Shown here one piece after another: positions 35,385 to 46,061 of a stretch of DNA of 64,000 bases; the first letter of the stretch is position 1, and each line of letters starts with the position of its first letter. A model generated the notes under the pieces. That model was not told the origin of the DNA and did not search any database. It saw only the letters and a list, made by a program, of their open reading frames with translations. Position numbers and translations under genes: made by a program. This stretch comes from Arsenophonus sp. aPb. Lineage in GTDB: Bacteria; Pseudomonadota; Gammaproteobacteria; Enterobacterales; Enterobacteriaceae. The stretch lies in NCBI RefSeq assembly GCF_029873475.1, contig NZ_CP123499.1, positions 1,674,001 through 1,738,000 of the forward strand. The letters run 5' to 3'.

Positions 35385-36302
35385 TTATGTCTTATTTACC
35401 TTTACTGGCATTCCTGAGCGACGTGCTACGGCTTGAGCAACTAATCTTTGATCAATACCAGGTTGTTGCAAAAATGCCTTAAACTCATTGCTATAAATTA
35501 ATGGCATCGTTTGCGGATCATCAGACTCCCTTTTAGATAACGGTTGGTGAACTTCGATGTAATAGCTTCCATCAGGCTCTTTAGAGTACTTAATGGGTTC
35601 ATTAATTACCTGTACCCTTGTTCCTACCGGTATAGAGTAAAATAATGCTTGTATATCCTCAGGTCTTAAACGTATACAGCCGGAACTAACCCGTAATCCA
35701 ATACCAAAATTAGCATTAGTACCATGGATCAGATATTGCCCCTTACCATAAGATAATCGTAAGGCATACAGCCCCATTGGATTATCAGGCCCTGCTGGAA
35801 ATACTGCTGGCAAAATAACGCCATCGGCAGCATAACGTTTACGGATATTTGCTGTCGGCGTCCAAGTTGGATTTTTAATTAATTGACTAACAGTCGTCAC
35901 CATTTTAGGCGTATTGGCGCCCAATTGGCCGATACCAATAGGGTAAACAATGACTTTATTGCTCCCTTTAGGAAAATAATACAGTCGCAACTCAGCTAAA
36001 TTAACAATGATTCCATCACGCTTAGTTGCCGGTAATAACATTTGCGATGGAATAATCAATGTCATACCGGCTTTAGGTAAGTAAGGGTCGGTACCTGGAT
36101 TAGCTTCCAACATACCAAGCAAACCTATCTGAAATTCACTTGCAATAGCTTCCAATGGACGCCCATCATTAGGCACCACATAATGACTATTTTCCCCAAT
36201 TAAGCGTGCTGTAGTGGATGGCAAGGAGTATTCAGCAGCACTGACATTGACAGTCAGCCCGCTTAAAAACAACAAGCCGATAAAGAATAGAATTCTCTTC
36301 AT
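35385..36302 (-). CDS. ldtE: L,D-transpeptidase LdtE (YnhG)
   Basis: Periplasmic YkuD-family L,D-transpeptidase; LdtD/LdtE form 3-3 peptidoglycan cross-links in E. coli. Started at MKRILFFIGLL (36302, TAGGAGG ribosome site), 305 residues. Signal peptide cleaved near VSAA-E, then a LysM-like domain (HYVVPNDGRPLEAIASEFQI), then the catalytic domain with HGTNANFGIGLRVSSGCIRL, where the Cys is the nucleophile and the first His is conserved. E. coli YnhG also sits between lpp and sufE, which decides the symbol among the ErfK/YbiS/YcfS paralogs. Confidence 0.9.
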   Translation of the reverse strand: MKRILFFIGLLFLSGLTVNVSAAEYSLPSTTARLIGENSHYVVPNDGRPLEAIASEFQIGLLGMLEANPGTDPYLPKAGMTLIIPSQMLLPATKRDGIIVNLAELRLYYFPKGSNKVIVYPIGIGQLGANTPKMVTTVSQLIKNPTWTPTANIRKRYAADGVILPAVFPAGPDNPMGLYALRLSYGKGQYLIHGTNANFGIGLRVSSGCIRLRPEDIQALFYSIPVGTRVQVINEPIKYSKEPDGSYYIEVHQPLSKRESDDPQTMPLIYSNEFKAFLQQPGIDQRLVAQAVARRSGMPVKVNKT

Positions 36303-36382
36303 ACTTTTTCCTCCTAAGGAACGTACAAAGTTTATCGGATGAATAAGCGTCACTTTAATAATATCAGTAGTTAACTAAATGT

Positions 36383-36811
36383 TTAAGTGCTTGATTGGAT
36401 AATTTTTTCGGCTCTCTGGTGGATTGTTCTGATCATAGCATGCAATCCCTGGCTTCTTGATGGCGTTAAATGCTGCTCTAATGACAACTTTTGGAAAAAT
36501 GTTTTACTATCTGTAGTCAAAATTTGCTGTCCAGTTTTATTTTGGAAAATAATTATTACTAATGCAATCAAGCCCTTAACTATAGCTGCATCGCTATCAC
36601 CCGCAAACTGGATCCGGCCGTCACTATCCGGCTGCATAACAATCCAAACCTGGCTTTGGCAACCTGAGACCTGGGTTTTTACTTGTTTTTGTTGATCACT
36701 CAGTGGTAATAATTTTTCCCCTAATTCAATTAAATAAAGATATCGTTCTTCCCAGTTTTGACAACGTGAAAAATTACGCAACAATTTATTCTCATCAGGT
36801 AAGGCTGACAT
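36383..36811 (-). CDS. sufE: Cysteine desulfuration protein SufE
   Basis: Sulfur acceptor for SufS: it takes persulfide sulfur and hands it to the SufBCD scaffold. Of two adjacent Met codons I prefer the second (36811), which is better spaced from the AGGG ribosome site; 142 residues. The acceptor Cys is in VSGCQSQVW, and the family strings LLRNFSRCQNWEERY and HLTPSRSQGLHAMI are clear. Last gene of sufABCDSE, 29 bp after sufS. Confidence 0.96.
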   Translation of the reverse strand: MSALPDENKLLRNFSRCQNWEERYLYLIELGEKLLPLSDQQKQVKTQVSGCQSQVWIVMQPDSDGRIQFAGDSDAAIVKGLIALVIIIFQNKTGQQILTTDSKTFFQKLSLEQHLTPSRSQGLHAMIRTIHQRAEKIIQSST

Positions 36812-36842
36812 CATTCTACCCTTATATATACTTTAAAACAGA

Positions 36843-38099
36843 TTAACCCAGTAATTTTTCAATATGTTGTAGTTTTTCAACCAAAATATCAATTTCTTCT
36901 TTAGTTGTATAAACCGCTAGGGAAGCCCGGCACATGGCTGGTACTTGATAAAAATTCATCAATGGCAACGCACAGTGGTGACCTGTTCGTATAGCAATAG
37001 CATAATTATCTAAAAAACTGCCGACATCATAAGCATGATGATCACCTAAATTAAAGGCAATAACCCCTTGGCGCTCCTCTGAACCGTAAAAACGCAAAGA
37101 GTTTATCATACTTAAACGATGGATAGCATACTGCATTAATGCGTTCTCATGGTCAGATATTTGTTGATAACCAATATTATTAACATAACGTAACGCCTCA
37201 CCTAAGCCAATAATGCCAACAATATTTGGCGTGCCGGCTTCAAATCGCCATGGTGCCTTTTCATAGCTAATATTGATTTTTGAGAGCTCAGTTAAGGTCA
37301 TACTGACTTTATCAATCATGGCTCCACCACCTTGCCAAGGCGGTAAAGCATTTAATAATGCCTCTCTACCATATAAAACACCTATTCCAGTAGGTCCATA
37401 CAGTTTATGGCCGGAAAAAACATAAAAATCACAATCTAGATCTTGGACATCGATCATTTGATGCATAATACTTTGGGCACCATCAAGTAAAATATGCAAC
37501 TGCGCTGCTTTTTTTTCTGCACACTGGCGAGCATAGGCAATAATCTGTTTTACTGGGTTAACGGTTCCCAAAACATTGGACATATGGGTAAAAGAGAGTA
37601 ATCGAGTCCGGCCATCGATTAGCTTATCTAATTGTTCAAAAACTAATTTTCCATCATGATTAATAGGTAATATACGAATATCAAAACCAATCTGGCCAGC
37701 AAGCAGGTGCCAAGGAACGATGTTAGCGTGATGTTCCATTTGGCTAATAATAATATTATCGCCTGGTTCGATAAAACTACGGCCATAACTATTAGCAATT
37801 AAATTTATGCCTTCTGTTGTTCCTTTAACAAAAACAATTTCTTCAGCATTAGCAGCATGAATAAAATCAGCGACTTGCTGGCGAACATTTTCAACCATCG
37901 CGGTTGCTTCACTGCTTAAGCTATGGATCCCTCGGTGTACAGCGGCATAGTGATGACAAAGAAACTGTCTTTCTTTTTCAATTACTTGTAGCGGTTTTTG
38001 TGCACTAGCAGCACTATCTAAATAAACCAACGGTTGACCCTTGATTTTTTCTGCCAGCATAGGAAAATCTTTGCGAATGGATGCCACTGAAAATGTCAT
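36843..38099 (-). CDS. sufS: Cysteine desulfurase SufS
   Basis: PLP-dependent group II cysteine desulfurase supplying sulfur for Fe-S clusters. 418 residues (E. coli 406). The PLP Lys is in FSGHKLYGPTG, the PLP-contacting His in MEHHANIVPW, and the catalytic Cys in RTGHHCALPLM. It starts 1 bp after the sufD stop, so the two are almost overlapping. Depends on pyridoxal phosphate made by pdxH/pdxY. Confidence 0.97.
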   Translation of the reverse strand: MTFSVASIRKDFPMLAEKIKGQPLVYLDSAASAQKPLQVIEKERQFLCHHYAAVHRGIHSLSSEATAMVENVRQQVADFIHAANAEEIVFVKGTTEGINLIANSYGRSFIEPGDNIIISQMEHHANIVPWHLLAGQIGFDIRILPINHDGKLVFEQLDKLIDGRTRLLSFTHMSNVLGTVNPVKQIIAYARQCAEKKAAQLHILLDGAQSIMHQMIDVQDLDCDFYVFSGHKLYGPTGIGVLYGREALLNALPPWQGGGAMIDKVSMTLTELSKINISYEKAPWRFEAGTPNIVGIIGLGEALRYVNNIGYQQISDHENALMQYAIHRLSMINSLRFYGSEERQGVIAFNLGDHHAYDVGSFLDNYAIAIRTGHHCALPLMNFYQVPAMCRASLAVYTTKEEIDILVEKLQHIEKLLG

Positions 38100-38100
38100 A

Positions 38101-39420
38101 TTAAATCCCTGCTAAACGCTGCTGAATAATATCCATTACCTTATTACTTACCCCTTCGTTATCAATAGATTCAATGACTTCAGCCGCAAAAGCAACCATA
38201 ATCATATGTTTTGCATCATTGAGATGAATACCCCGTGAACGTAAATAAAACAGCTGTTCATCATCAATACGGCCTATTGTAGCACCATGACTACACTTGA
38301 CATCATCTGCATAAATTTCTAATTGTGGTTTGGTATCAATTTCTGCATATTTACCTAATAACAAATTGTTATTTGTCATTTTACCATCGGTTTTAAGTGC
38401 CGGTGGTGCGACTTTAATCATACCATTAAAAACAGCTTTACTTTCATCCAGCGCAATCGTTTTATGCAACTGGCGACTTTCACAAAATGGCTGATTATGT
38501 TCAAGATAAGTTCTGGTATCAACAATTTCGCTATGTTGTGGCAACAATAAGCTATTAAGCGCTAGTCTGCTACCTGCTCCATTTAACTTCACGCTGGTAT
38601 GATGGCGAAGTAATGCTGAACCGATAAAAATACCGCTACTTTTTATTTGACTATCTCGCCCTGACAAAATGTCATTATGAGCAAAGTGGTTACTTTGGTT
38701 GTTTTCGACACTAAGTTTGATATGACTGAAATGACTATTATCACCAATATTAGCGGTTAACCGGCTGCCCGTTAGATGCGGTTTATCATCAATAGAAACA
38801 AAATGTTCGATAACTTGCGATTTGCAATTAGCACCAATCTCTAAATGATAGCGATAATGACTAGTGTTAACATAACCAGCTCGGTTTGTACCAGAGGTAA
38901 TATTCAATATATAAAGCGGTTTTTCGACCTGCTGATTAGCGGCTAGTTTAATCAATAAGGGTTGAGCGGCTAGACTTTCAGTTAAATAGAGAAATATTTC
39001 ATCGTTCACGATAGGCGCCAGAGGCTGTGCCAACGTATCTATCATTTTAATTTGATAAGGACCAAAGTTATCGCTACTTAACGTAGGAATAAGATATCCA
39101 TTAAACAAAACAATTCGCCAGCCATCAATGGAGATAGCCAACTGTTTTAATTGCTTAGCAGTAATTGTGTCAACGTTATCACTATTTAATTGGTATTGCG
39201 CGTTAAGTACTTTTGCCAATGGCGTATAATGCCATTCTTCATGGCGAAAGGACGGAAAACCGATTTTTTCTACTTGCTGCCAATAAGCTTGAGCTTGTTT
39301 TTCATTCGCTCTTTTACTGGCATAAAAAAGTGCCGCAAAACTTTTTAGCGCCTGTTGATTTAATAGGTTGACTTGACGCTGTTTTTCTACTCTTTCACTG
39401 TTGGTCAATAAGCCAGCCAT
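38101..39420 (-). CDS. sufD: Fe-S scaffold subunit SufD
   Basis: Subunit of the SufBC2D scaffold on which Fe-S clusters are built. Started at MAGLLTNSERVEKQRQ (39420), as E. coli SufD begins MAGLP; 439 residues. The longer frame runs back into sufC and is not homologous. C-terminal conserved part: ALKTDGKMTNNNLLL, DDVKCSHGATIGRID and LFYLRSRGI, including the conserved His at the SufB-SufD interface. Overlaps the end of sufC by 26 nt. Confidence 0.96.
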   Translation of the reverse strand: MAGLLTNSERVEKQRQVNLLNQQALKSFAALFYASKRANEKQAQAYWQQVEKIGFPSFRHEEWHYTPLAKVLNAQYQLNSDNVDTITAKQLKQLAISIDGWRIVLFNGYLIPTLSSDNFGPYQIKMIDTLAQPLAPIVNDEIFLYLTESLAAQPLLIKLAANQQVEKPLYILNITSGTNRAGYVNTSHYRYHLEIGANCKSQVIEHFVSIDDKPHLTGSRLTANIGDNSHFSHIKLSVENNQSNHFAHNDILSGRDSQIKSSGIFIGSALLRHHTSVKLNGAGSRLALNSLLLPQHSEIVDTRTYLEHNQPFCESRQLHKTIALDESKAVFNGMIKVAPPALKTDGKMTNNNLLLGKYAEIDTKPQLEIYADDVKCSHGATIGRIDDEQLFYLRSRGIHLNDAKHMIMVAFAAEVIESIDNEGVSNKVMDIIQQRLAGI

Positions 39421-40141
39421 AGCCTTGTACCTCCAGTTTTTTGGCCAATGTAAAATCACCTGATTGAATAATTTTACCTTGATGGAGAACATGAACAAAA
39501 TCAGGCTGCACATAATCCAAAATGCGCTGATAGTGAGTAACGATGATAAATGCTCTTTCAGCAGTACGTAGTGAATTCACGCCATTAGCCACTACTTTTA
39601 GAGCATCAATATCAAGACCTGAGTCCGTTTCATCTAAAATACATAATGCGGGCTCTAACGCTGCCATCTGTAAAATATCATTACGTTTTTTTTCACCACC
39701 AGAAAAACCGACATTAACCGATCGAGTAAGTAAATCTTTCGGCATATCAAGCAGTTCAATTTTATCTTCAATAAAATCCTGAAAATCAAACCTATCGAGT
39801 GGTGGCTGTTGACGGTATTCTCTGACGGCATTAACGGAAGTTTGTAAAAAAAATTGATTACTTACGCCAGGAATTTCCACTGGATACTGAAAGGCTAAAA
39901 ATATACCTTCTCCTGCGCGTTCTTCCGGCGATAACTCAAGTAAATTTTTATTTTTAAATAAAATTTCACCCTGCTCTATTTGATATTCTTCACGTCCCGC
40001 TAGTGTGGCTGATAAAGTACTCTTACCTGATCCATTAGGCCCCATGATGGCATGTACTTCACCCGCTTTTACTTCTAGGTTTAATCCGTTAAGAATTTGA
40101 TTACCTTCAATACTGACATTTAAATTTTTAACACTTAACAT
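39395..40141 (-). CDS. sufC: Fe-S assembly ATPase SufC
   Basis: Cytosolic ABC-type ATPase of the SufBCD complex. 248 residues as in E. coli. Walker A GPNGSGKS, Q-loop FLAFQYPVEIPG, signature FSGGEKKR, Walker B LCILDETDSGLDIDAL and the switch His in VTHYQR. The ATG is 44 bp after the sufB stop. Confidence 0.97.
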   Translation of the reverse strand: MLSVKNLNVSIEGNQILNGLNLEVKAGEVHAIMGPNGSGKSTLSATLAGREEYQIEQGEILFKNKNLLELSPEERAGEGIFLAFQYPVEIPGVSNQFFLQTSVNAVREYRQQPPLDRFDFQDFIEDKIELLDMPKDLLTRSVNVGFSGGEKKRNDILQMAALEPALCILDETDSGLDIDALKVVANGVNSLRTAERAFIIVTHYQRILDYVQPDFVHVLHQGKIIQSGDFTLAKKLEVQGYGWLIDQQ

Positions 40142-40185
40142 TTCATTGGCCTTTGAATAACTTAGTATTCTTTTAATAGGAACTA

Positions 40186-41685
40186 TTAACCCACACTATG
40201 TTCCAAGCTAATTGCTAACAATTTTTGCGCTTCTACAGCAAACTCTAACGGTAATTCAGAAAAGACATCTTTACAGAAACCATTTACGATCATGGAAATG
40301 GCGTCATCTTCACTAATGCCACGTTGTAAACAATAAAAGAGTTGATCTTCACCAATACGAGATGTCGTGGCTTCATGCTCTAACTGTGCGCTACTATTTT
40401 TTACTTCGATATAAGGAAAGGTATGCGCACCACATTCAGTGCCGATTAACATAGAATCACATTGGGTATAATTTCTGGCATTTTCTGCAGTCGGTAAAAT
40501 CTTTACTAAACCGCGGTAACTATTTTGACTGCGGCCAGCTGAAATTCCTTTGGAAATAATAGTGGAATGCGTATTCTTACCAATATGGATCATTTTTGTA
40601 CCAGTATCAGCCTGTTGATTACCATTGGTTAATGCAACTGAAAAAAATTCGCCCACTGAATTATCCCCTTGTAGAATAACACTGGGATATTTCCAAGTAA
40701 TTGCCGATCCTGTTTCAGACTGCGTCCAGGACATTTTGGCATTTTCACCCTCACATAAGGCGCGTTTGGTGACAAAATTTAAAATTCCACCAGTTTCACT
40801 TTCACCCCCTGAAAACCAGTTTTGTACGGTAGAATATTTTACTTCAGCATCCTTATGTATAATAACTTCAACTACAGCAGCATGTAATTGATAACTATCT
40901 CGCACTGGCGCAGAGCATCCCTCAATATAACTAACGTAGCTGCCTTCATCAGCAACCAAGATAGTGCGCTCAAACTGACCTGTCTTAGCAGAATTAATAC
41001 GAAAATAGGTTGATAATTCCATCGGGCAACGAACACCTTTTGGCACATAAACAAATGTGCCATCAGAAGCGACAGCAGAATTCAATGCGGCAAAAAAATT
41101 ATCTCGATTAGAAACAACCGTACCGATATATTTTTTTACTAACTCAGGATATTGTTGGATTGCTTCACCGAAAGAGCAAAAAATAATACCCAGTTTTGCT
41201 AATTCACTACGATAAGTTGTCGAAACTGAAACCGAGTCAAAGATAGCATCTACCGCAACCGATTTGCCCTCACGTACTGGCACGCCAAGTTTATTGAATG
41301 CTTCTTCAACTTCTGTCGTCAGATAATTATTGCTATGGGCATCACTCTCGTCTGCTGATAAATCAGTTTCAGCGTGACAATTTTCATCGCAACCATTACA
41401 GGATGGCGCCGCATAATAACTATATTCCTGATAGTTTAAATCAGGATAATAGCCTTTAAGCCAGTGCGGCTCTTCCATACCCAACCAATGTTGATAAGCT
41501 TCTAAACGAAACTGTAACATCCAATCAGGTTCATTACGTTTGGCTGAAATGGCTTTGATAATCTCTTCATTGAGGCCTTTAGCTAATTCATCCGTTGCAA
41601 CTTGAGTGAAAAAACCCTCTTTATAACGATGCTCCGTTAACCATTGTTGAACATCATCACCAATTTCTATATTACGCTGTGACAT
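40186..41685 (-). CDS. sufB: Fe-S scaffold subunit SufB
   Basis: Core scaffold of the SufBCD complex; receives sulfur from SufE. 499 residues (E. coli 495). An N-terminal Cys cluster is present (CNGCDENC). The beta-helix core carries GSYVSYIEGCSAP (sulfur-acceptor Cys) and NYTQCDSMLIG (cluster-assembly Cys). Ends with the conserved LFYCLQRGISEDDAI segment. Follows sufA by 12 bp. Confidence 0.97.
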   Translation of the reverse strand: MSQRNIEIGDDVQQWLTEHRYKEGFFTQVATDELAKGLNEEIIKAISAKRNEPDWMLQFRLEAYQHWLGMEEPHWLKGYYPDLNYQEYSYYAAPSCNGCDENCHAETDLSADESDAHSNNYLTTEVEEAFNKLGVPVREGKSVAVDAIFDSVSVSTTYRSELAKLGIIFCSFGEAIQQYPELVKKYIGTVVSNRDNFFAALNSAVASDGTFVYVPKGVRCPMELSTYFRINSAKTGQFERTILVADEGSYVSYIEGCSAPVRDSYQLHAAVVEVIIHKDAEVKYSTVQNWFSGGESETGGILNFVTKRALCEGENAKMSWTQSETGSAITWKYPSVILQGDNSVGEFFSVALTNGNQQADTGTKMIHIGKNTHSTIISKGISAGRSQNSYRGLVKILPTAENARNYTQCDSMLIGTECGAHTFPYIEVKNSSAQLEHEATTSRIGEDQLFYCLQRGISEDDAISMIVNGFCKDVFSELPLEFAVEAQKLLAISLEHSVG

Positions 41686-41697
41686 AATTTAATTCGC

Positions 41698-42066
41698 TTA
41701 AATGCCAAAGCTTTCACCACAACCACAAGCGTGCTGAGCTTTAGGATTATTAAATTTAAATACTTGATTAAGTCCCTCACGAACATAATCAACCTCAGTA
41801 CCATCAATAAATGGCATTGCTTTTAGAGGTACAAAAAGTTTGGCGCCATTATTTTCAAACAGCAAATATTCTTTGGTTGGATTATCAATCAATGCAATGA
41901 CATAACCAAATCCTGCACAGCCTGATTGCTTGATATTAAGAGATAATCCTTGACTAGCAGGATTTTTTTTCATTAATTTACGAATTTGAGCAGCCGCTTT
42001 ATCGGTCATGGTAAGGCCCTGCCAGGTTGTTTCATTTAAAGAAAAAGTATCAACATGCTCTGCCAT
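41698..42066 (-). CDS. sufA: A-type Fe-S carrier SufA
   Basis: A-type carrier that ferries Fe-S clusters from SufBCD to apoproteins. Started at MAEHVDTF (42066, GAGG ribosome site), 122 residues as in E. coli. The three cluster-ligand cysteines are in KQSGCAGFGY and HACGCGES. First gene of the suf operon, the Fe-limitation and oxidative-stress route for cluster synthesis. No isc genes are in this window. Confidence 0.96.
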   Translation of the reverse strand: MAEHVDTFSLNETTWQGLTMTDKAAAQIRKLMKKNPASQGLSLNIKQSGCAGFGYVIALIDNPTKEYLLFENNGAKLFVPLKAMPFIDGTEVDYVREGLNQVFKFNNPKAQHACGCGESFGI

Positions 42067-42384
42067 TATCGACCTCACTAAACTAATATTTTCACTATAT
42101 TATACTATGTAAGTAACTAGACTTTTTTTGCTTAATACTATATATGGTAATGATAACATTTCTCACTTCAACCATTTATTTTAAGAGGATATTTTTATTA
42201 GCGTATTTTTTCAGCAAAAAGTGGCATTTATTTTACTATAATTTCACAATTCCCAATTTATTATATACCTTAACTTATTGATAAATAAATTAAAAAAAAC
42301 AAAATTAACTAGCAAAGTTATAAATGTTTCAGATGAACAAAAAGTGTTGCAAAAAAATCTACTTTTGTTCTTAATCACGCACAA
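42067..42384. promoter_or_regulatory. suf promoter region with -10 and possible Fur-like site
   Basis: This 318-bp spacer between sufA and the end of menI carries the suf promoter. On the minus strand a perfect -10 (TATAAT) lies at 42099-42104, with no matching -35, as expected for an activator-dependent promoter. A Fur-box-like sequence ggtaatgataacatttctc (42146-42164) matches 14 of 19 consensus positions. E. coli suf is controlled by Fur, IscR, OxyR and IHF; I cannot place the other sites. Confidence 0.35.
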
Positions 42385-42795
42385 TTAAATTATTGCGGTT
42401 GTCAAACGGCAAATACAGCTCAGTTTTAATTGTTCATCAAAGATTTTTATCGACCAGATTTGTTGCCGTCGCCCTAGATGAATCGCACTACATACGCCAC
42501 GCACTTTGCCTGAAGATACTGACCTAATATGGCTGGCATTAATTTCGCTACCCACCACTTTTTGCTCACCTTGAGTACAGAGATAACCGGCTATCGAGCC
42601 TAAGGATTCGGCTAATACCACCGAAGCACCACCATGTAATAATCCAAAGGGTTGCATGGTACGTTGATCAACCGGCATAGTTGCTTCAATCGTATCATCG
42701 CTGATACTTAGCATAACAATACCCAAATGAGATAACATGCTGTTTTTACTCCAACTATTAATTTCTTCGAGGGTGTAAGGACGTTGCCAAATCAT
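42385..42795 (-). CDS. menI: 1,4-dihydroxy-2-naphthoyl-CoA hydrolase MenI
   Basis: Hotdog-fold thioesterase (YdiI) of menaquinone synthesis, releasing DHNA from its CoA ester. 136 residues, as E. coli. The catalytic motif is PFGLLHGGASVVLAES with its Glu, then GSIAGYLCTQGEQKVVGSEINASHIRS (shown in part) and CRLTTAI at the end. Its ATG overlaps the end of ydiJ by 4 nt, so translation from an intact ydiJ would have been coupled to it. Confidence 0.95.
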   Translation of the reverse strand: MIWQRPYTLEEINSWSKNSMLSHLGIVMLSISDDTIEATMPVDQRTMQPFGLLHGGASVVLAESLGSIAGYLCTQGEQKVVGSEINASHIRSVSSGKVRGVCSAIHLGRRQQIWSIKIFDEQLKLSCICRLTTAII

Positions 42796-45700
42796 TTAAT
42801 AATCTCCAATAATGCTTGTAATGGATGTTTTATTATTTCCTTTTCCATTCGTTTTACTTGACTACGGCAGGAATAGCCGGTTGCTAAACAACGTTTTTGG
42901 GGTAATTTTTGTAATTGATTTCCCCAAGATAAGGCATAAATTCCCTTTGAATTTGCCAAGTGTTTAACTTCATGACCATAAGTTCCTGCCATGCCGCAAC
43001 AGCCAACATTCACATTAATAAGTTGACAACCAAACTGAGCAAAAATTTTAATCCAATGCTGAGCACTAGCAGCAAACAATGACATTTCGGTACAGTGCCC
43101 TAATAAATACCATTTTTCAGTTGTTAACTTCGATACGGGCTTTGACGCTAATGCTGTTATCAGCCACTCATTAACTAATTTAACCTCGAAATCACCACGT
43201 TTATTACCGAGAATTTGACTATATTCATCGCGATAACAGAGCACTAAAGCTGGATCGATACCGACCATAGGAATTGATAATTTAGCTAAACGGTTAAGAA
43301 AATCCGCTGTCTTTTGTGCTGTTTTGGCAAAACGGGTTAAATATCCCTTAATATGTAACGCTTTTCCATTAGCTGAAAAGGGCAATAATATCGGCCGATA
43401 ACCTAATCTTTCAATTAAATGGATAAAATCAGCAACAACCTTAGCATCATAATAGCTGGTAAAGGGGTCTTGGACGATTAAAACAAATTGGCTGCGCTTC
43501 TCTTCTGGTAAACTTTCTAACTGCGACAATGACAGTGATAATGCTGTATGCGCAGCCAATTGTTGTTGTAAGCTGGGCGTAGAAAGCTGGGGAAAATCTG
43601 TTAATCCAATCACCCTGTGAGCCAAAGTTTGTACCCACTTTTGCTGTAAAATAAAATTAAACCAACGTGGATGTTTTGCCATTAACGGTAAAGTCAATTC
43701 AATATTGGCAACAACATAGTCACTGATTGGTCGCAAATAACGGCTATAATAGAGCGCTAAAAATTTTGCTCTAAAAGTGGGAACATCAATTTTAACTGGG
43801 CATTGAGTTGAACACGCTTTACAGGCTAAACAGCCTGCCATCGCTTCTTTTACTTCATGGGAAAAATCATATTGTCCACACTTAGCTCGCAAGGTATGGT
43901 ATAGGCGTGTTATTTTTTGCGGCCAAGAGAGTTTATAACTATTGATATCCTCGGCAAATAACGCTAGCTTTACGCCTTGCTTAACCTGTAACCTTAACCA
44001 CTCTCGCATTAAAGTTGCCCTTCCTTTAGGTGAATGAATGCGTTGTTGTGATATTTTCATCGAAGGGCACATTGGACTATTAACATCAAAATTAAAACAT
44101 AAACCATTGCCATGACATGCCATGACACGCTCAAAAGTTTGCCTTACATCAATAGGGATGATGCGATCATAAGTCCCTCTTTTCACTGTATCGATCGGTA
44201 TTAACGGACGTTCTACATTAAGCGATGAGCATATTTTGCCTGGATTTAATTGATTAAAGGGATCAAAAGCAGTTTTAATTTGACAAAGTATTTGATAAAG
44301 CTTGTCACCAAAAAATTGTCGGCCATAGCTGGAGCGAAAACCTTTGCCGTGTTCTCCCCATAATAAGCCGCCATATTTAGCTGTAAGTTGAACAATTTGA
44401 TCAGAAATTTGCTTCATTAATACTTCTTGCTGAGGATCACACATATCCATTACCGGGCGAACATGTAATACTCCAGCATCAACATGACCAAACATGCCAT
44501 AAGCTAAATTATTACGGTCAAGCAACGCACGAAATTCAGCAATATAATCGGCTAAATGCTCTGGCGGCACGCAAGTATCCTCTACGAAAGGTATTGGCTT
44601 TGCTAACCCTTTAGTATTAGCCAATAGACCAACCGCTTTTTTTCTCATCGTATAGATACGTTCAATATCTGCTAAATGAGGGCATATTTGATAACCAAGT
44701 ATGCCAGAATTACCTGCTTGGATTAGCTTATCCAATTGCGAGCATAAACTGGTTAATTGCTGATTAATTTTTTCTTCATTATCCCCACTAAATTCAACAA
44801 TATTTAATGCTGATATTTTTTTTCATCCACATCGTTAACCAATTTACTTACTGACTGCCAGATAATATCTTGACGCGCTAAAGAGAGAATTTTAGCATCT
44901 ACCGTTTCTACTTGATAAAGCATTGGCTGCCACCATAAACGGTGCATTACGTAGCGCTGAATCAAATGAGTCATAGTTTATATTAACTAATCGTCTTACT
45001 TTAGGTAATGGGGTAATATTTAGCTTAGCTTCGGTAATGAAAGCCAGCGTTCCTTCCGAGCCGGTTAAAATTCGAGTTAAATCAAATTGAGTCATACTAT
45101 CGTCAAACACGTGACGCAAATCATAACCGGTTAAAAAACGATTTAAACGCGGGAATTTAGCCAGAATTAGCTGTCGCTGCTGACGACAATGTTGATAAAC
45201 GGTGCGATATATACGGCCAATAGTTGATTGCTGCTGTGAAATACACTCCGCCGATTCAACTGGCATTGGATAGGTTTCTAATACCTCGCCACCCAGTAAA
45301 ACGGCTTTAATACTCAATACATGATCCGATGTTTTGCCATAAACTAATGAACCTTGACCTGATGCATCAGTATTAATCATGCCACCCAAAGTGGCTCGGT
45401 TACTGGTTGATAATTCTGGTGAGAAAAAATAACCGTAAGGTGCCAAAAATTGATTAAGCTGATCTTTTATCACGCCCGCTTCGACCCTAACCCATTTTTG
45501 TGACACATCAATTTGCAAAATTTTTTGCATATAGCGCGACAGATCAACCACAATACCCTCAGTCAAAGCCTGACCATTGGTCCCGGTGCCACCTCCTCTA
45601 GGCGTAAAGGTTAATGACTGAAATTGTTTATGGCTGGCTAGTTTTGCCAAGAGTTGAACATCACTAGTCGAACGTGGATAGACAACAGCTTGAGGGAGAA

Positions 45701-45848
45701 GCTGGTAAATACTATTATCTGTTGCCATTGATAAACGTTCAGCATAACTAGTCGTTAAATCACCGCTAAAACCTTGCTCTTTTAATATAGTAAAGTACTT
45801 CGTTATCTGTTGACTGATTTGGTGAGAGCGTCCTATACGTGGGATCAT
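42792..45848 (-). pseudogene. ydiJ: ydiJ, FAD-linked oxidase/Fe-S protein, broken by two indels
   Basis: In E. coli, YdiJ (1018 residues) is a D-2-hydroxyglutarate dehydrogenase-type flavoprotein with FAD-binding, 4Fe-4S and CCG domains. Here it is split: residues 1-318 (45848 to 44892, including FTPRGGGTGTNGQAL) end at a TAA, and the C-terminal part (to 42792, with CLACKACSTQCP and VGCCGMAGTYGHE) reopens in the same phase. Between them about 30 codons (VETVDAKILSLARQD and on) are read in another phase. One extra base near 44912 and one missing base in an A8 run (44816-44823) explain it. Otherwise highly conserved, so decay is recent or the sequence has errors. A TTG at 44735 is not a real start. 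Confidence 0.85.
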
Positions 45849-46061
45849 GATATTAGTAACTCTTTTTAATTAGTGTTCACTTTGCATTTTATGTACTATC
45901 TTTGATTGAGAGTACATACCAGATAAACTTTGGCAATTAACATTTTGTAAACAATACAGTTTCCATTATCACCCTACTTTTATTAGTTACAAAAACATGA
46001 TTATTGATCTAATAGACAATCGAGAATATCTACCGGTCATTTTTTATAATTAGGCTAATAT

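Noticed and set aside
42792..44735. Independent gene starting with TTG at 44735
   Set aside because: Homology to YdiJ continues upstream of this codon, so it is only the open remainder of the frameshifted gene.
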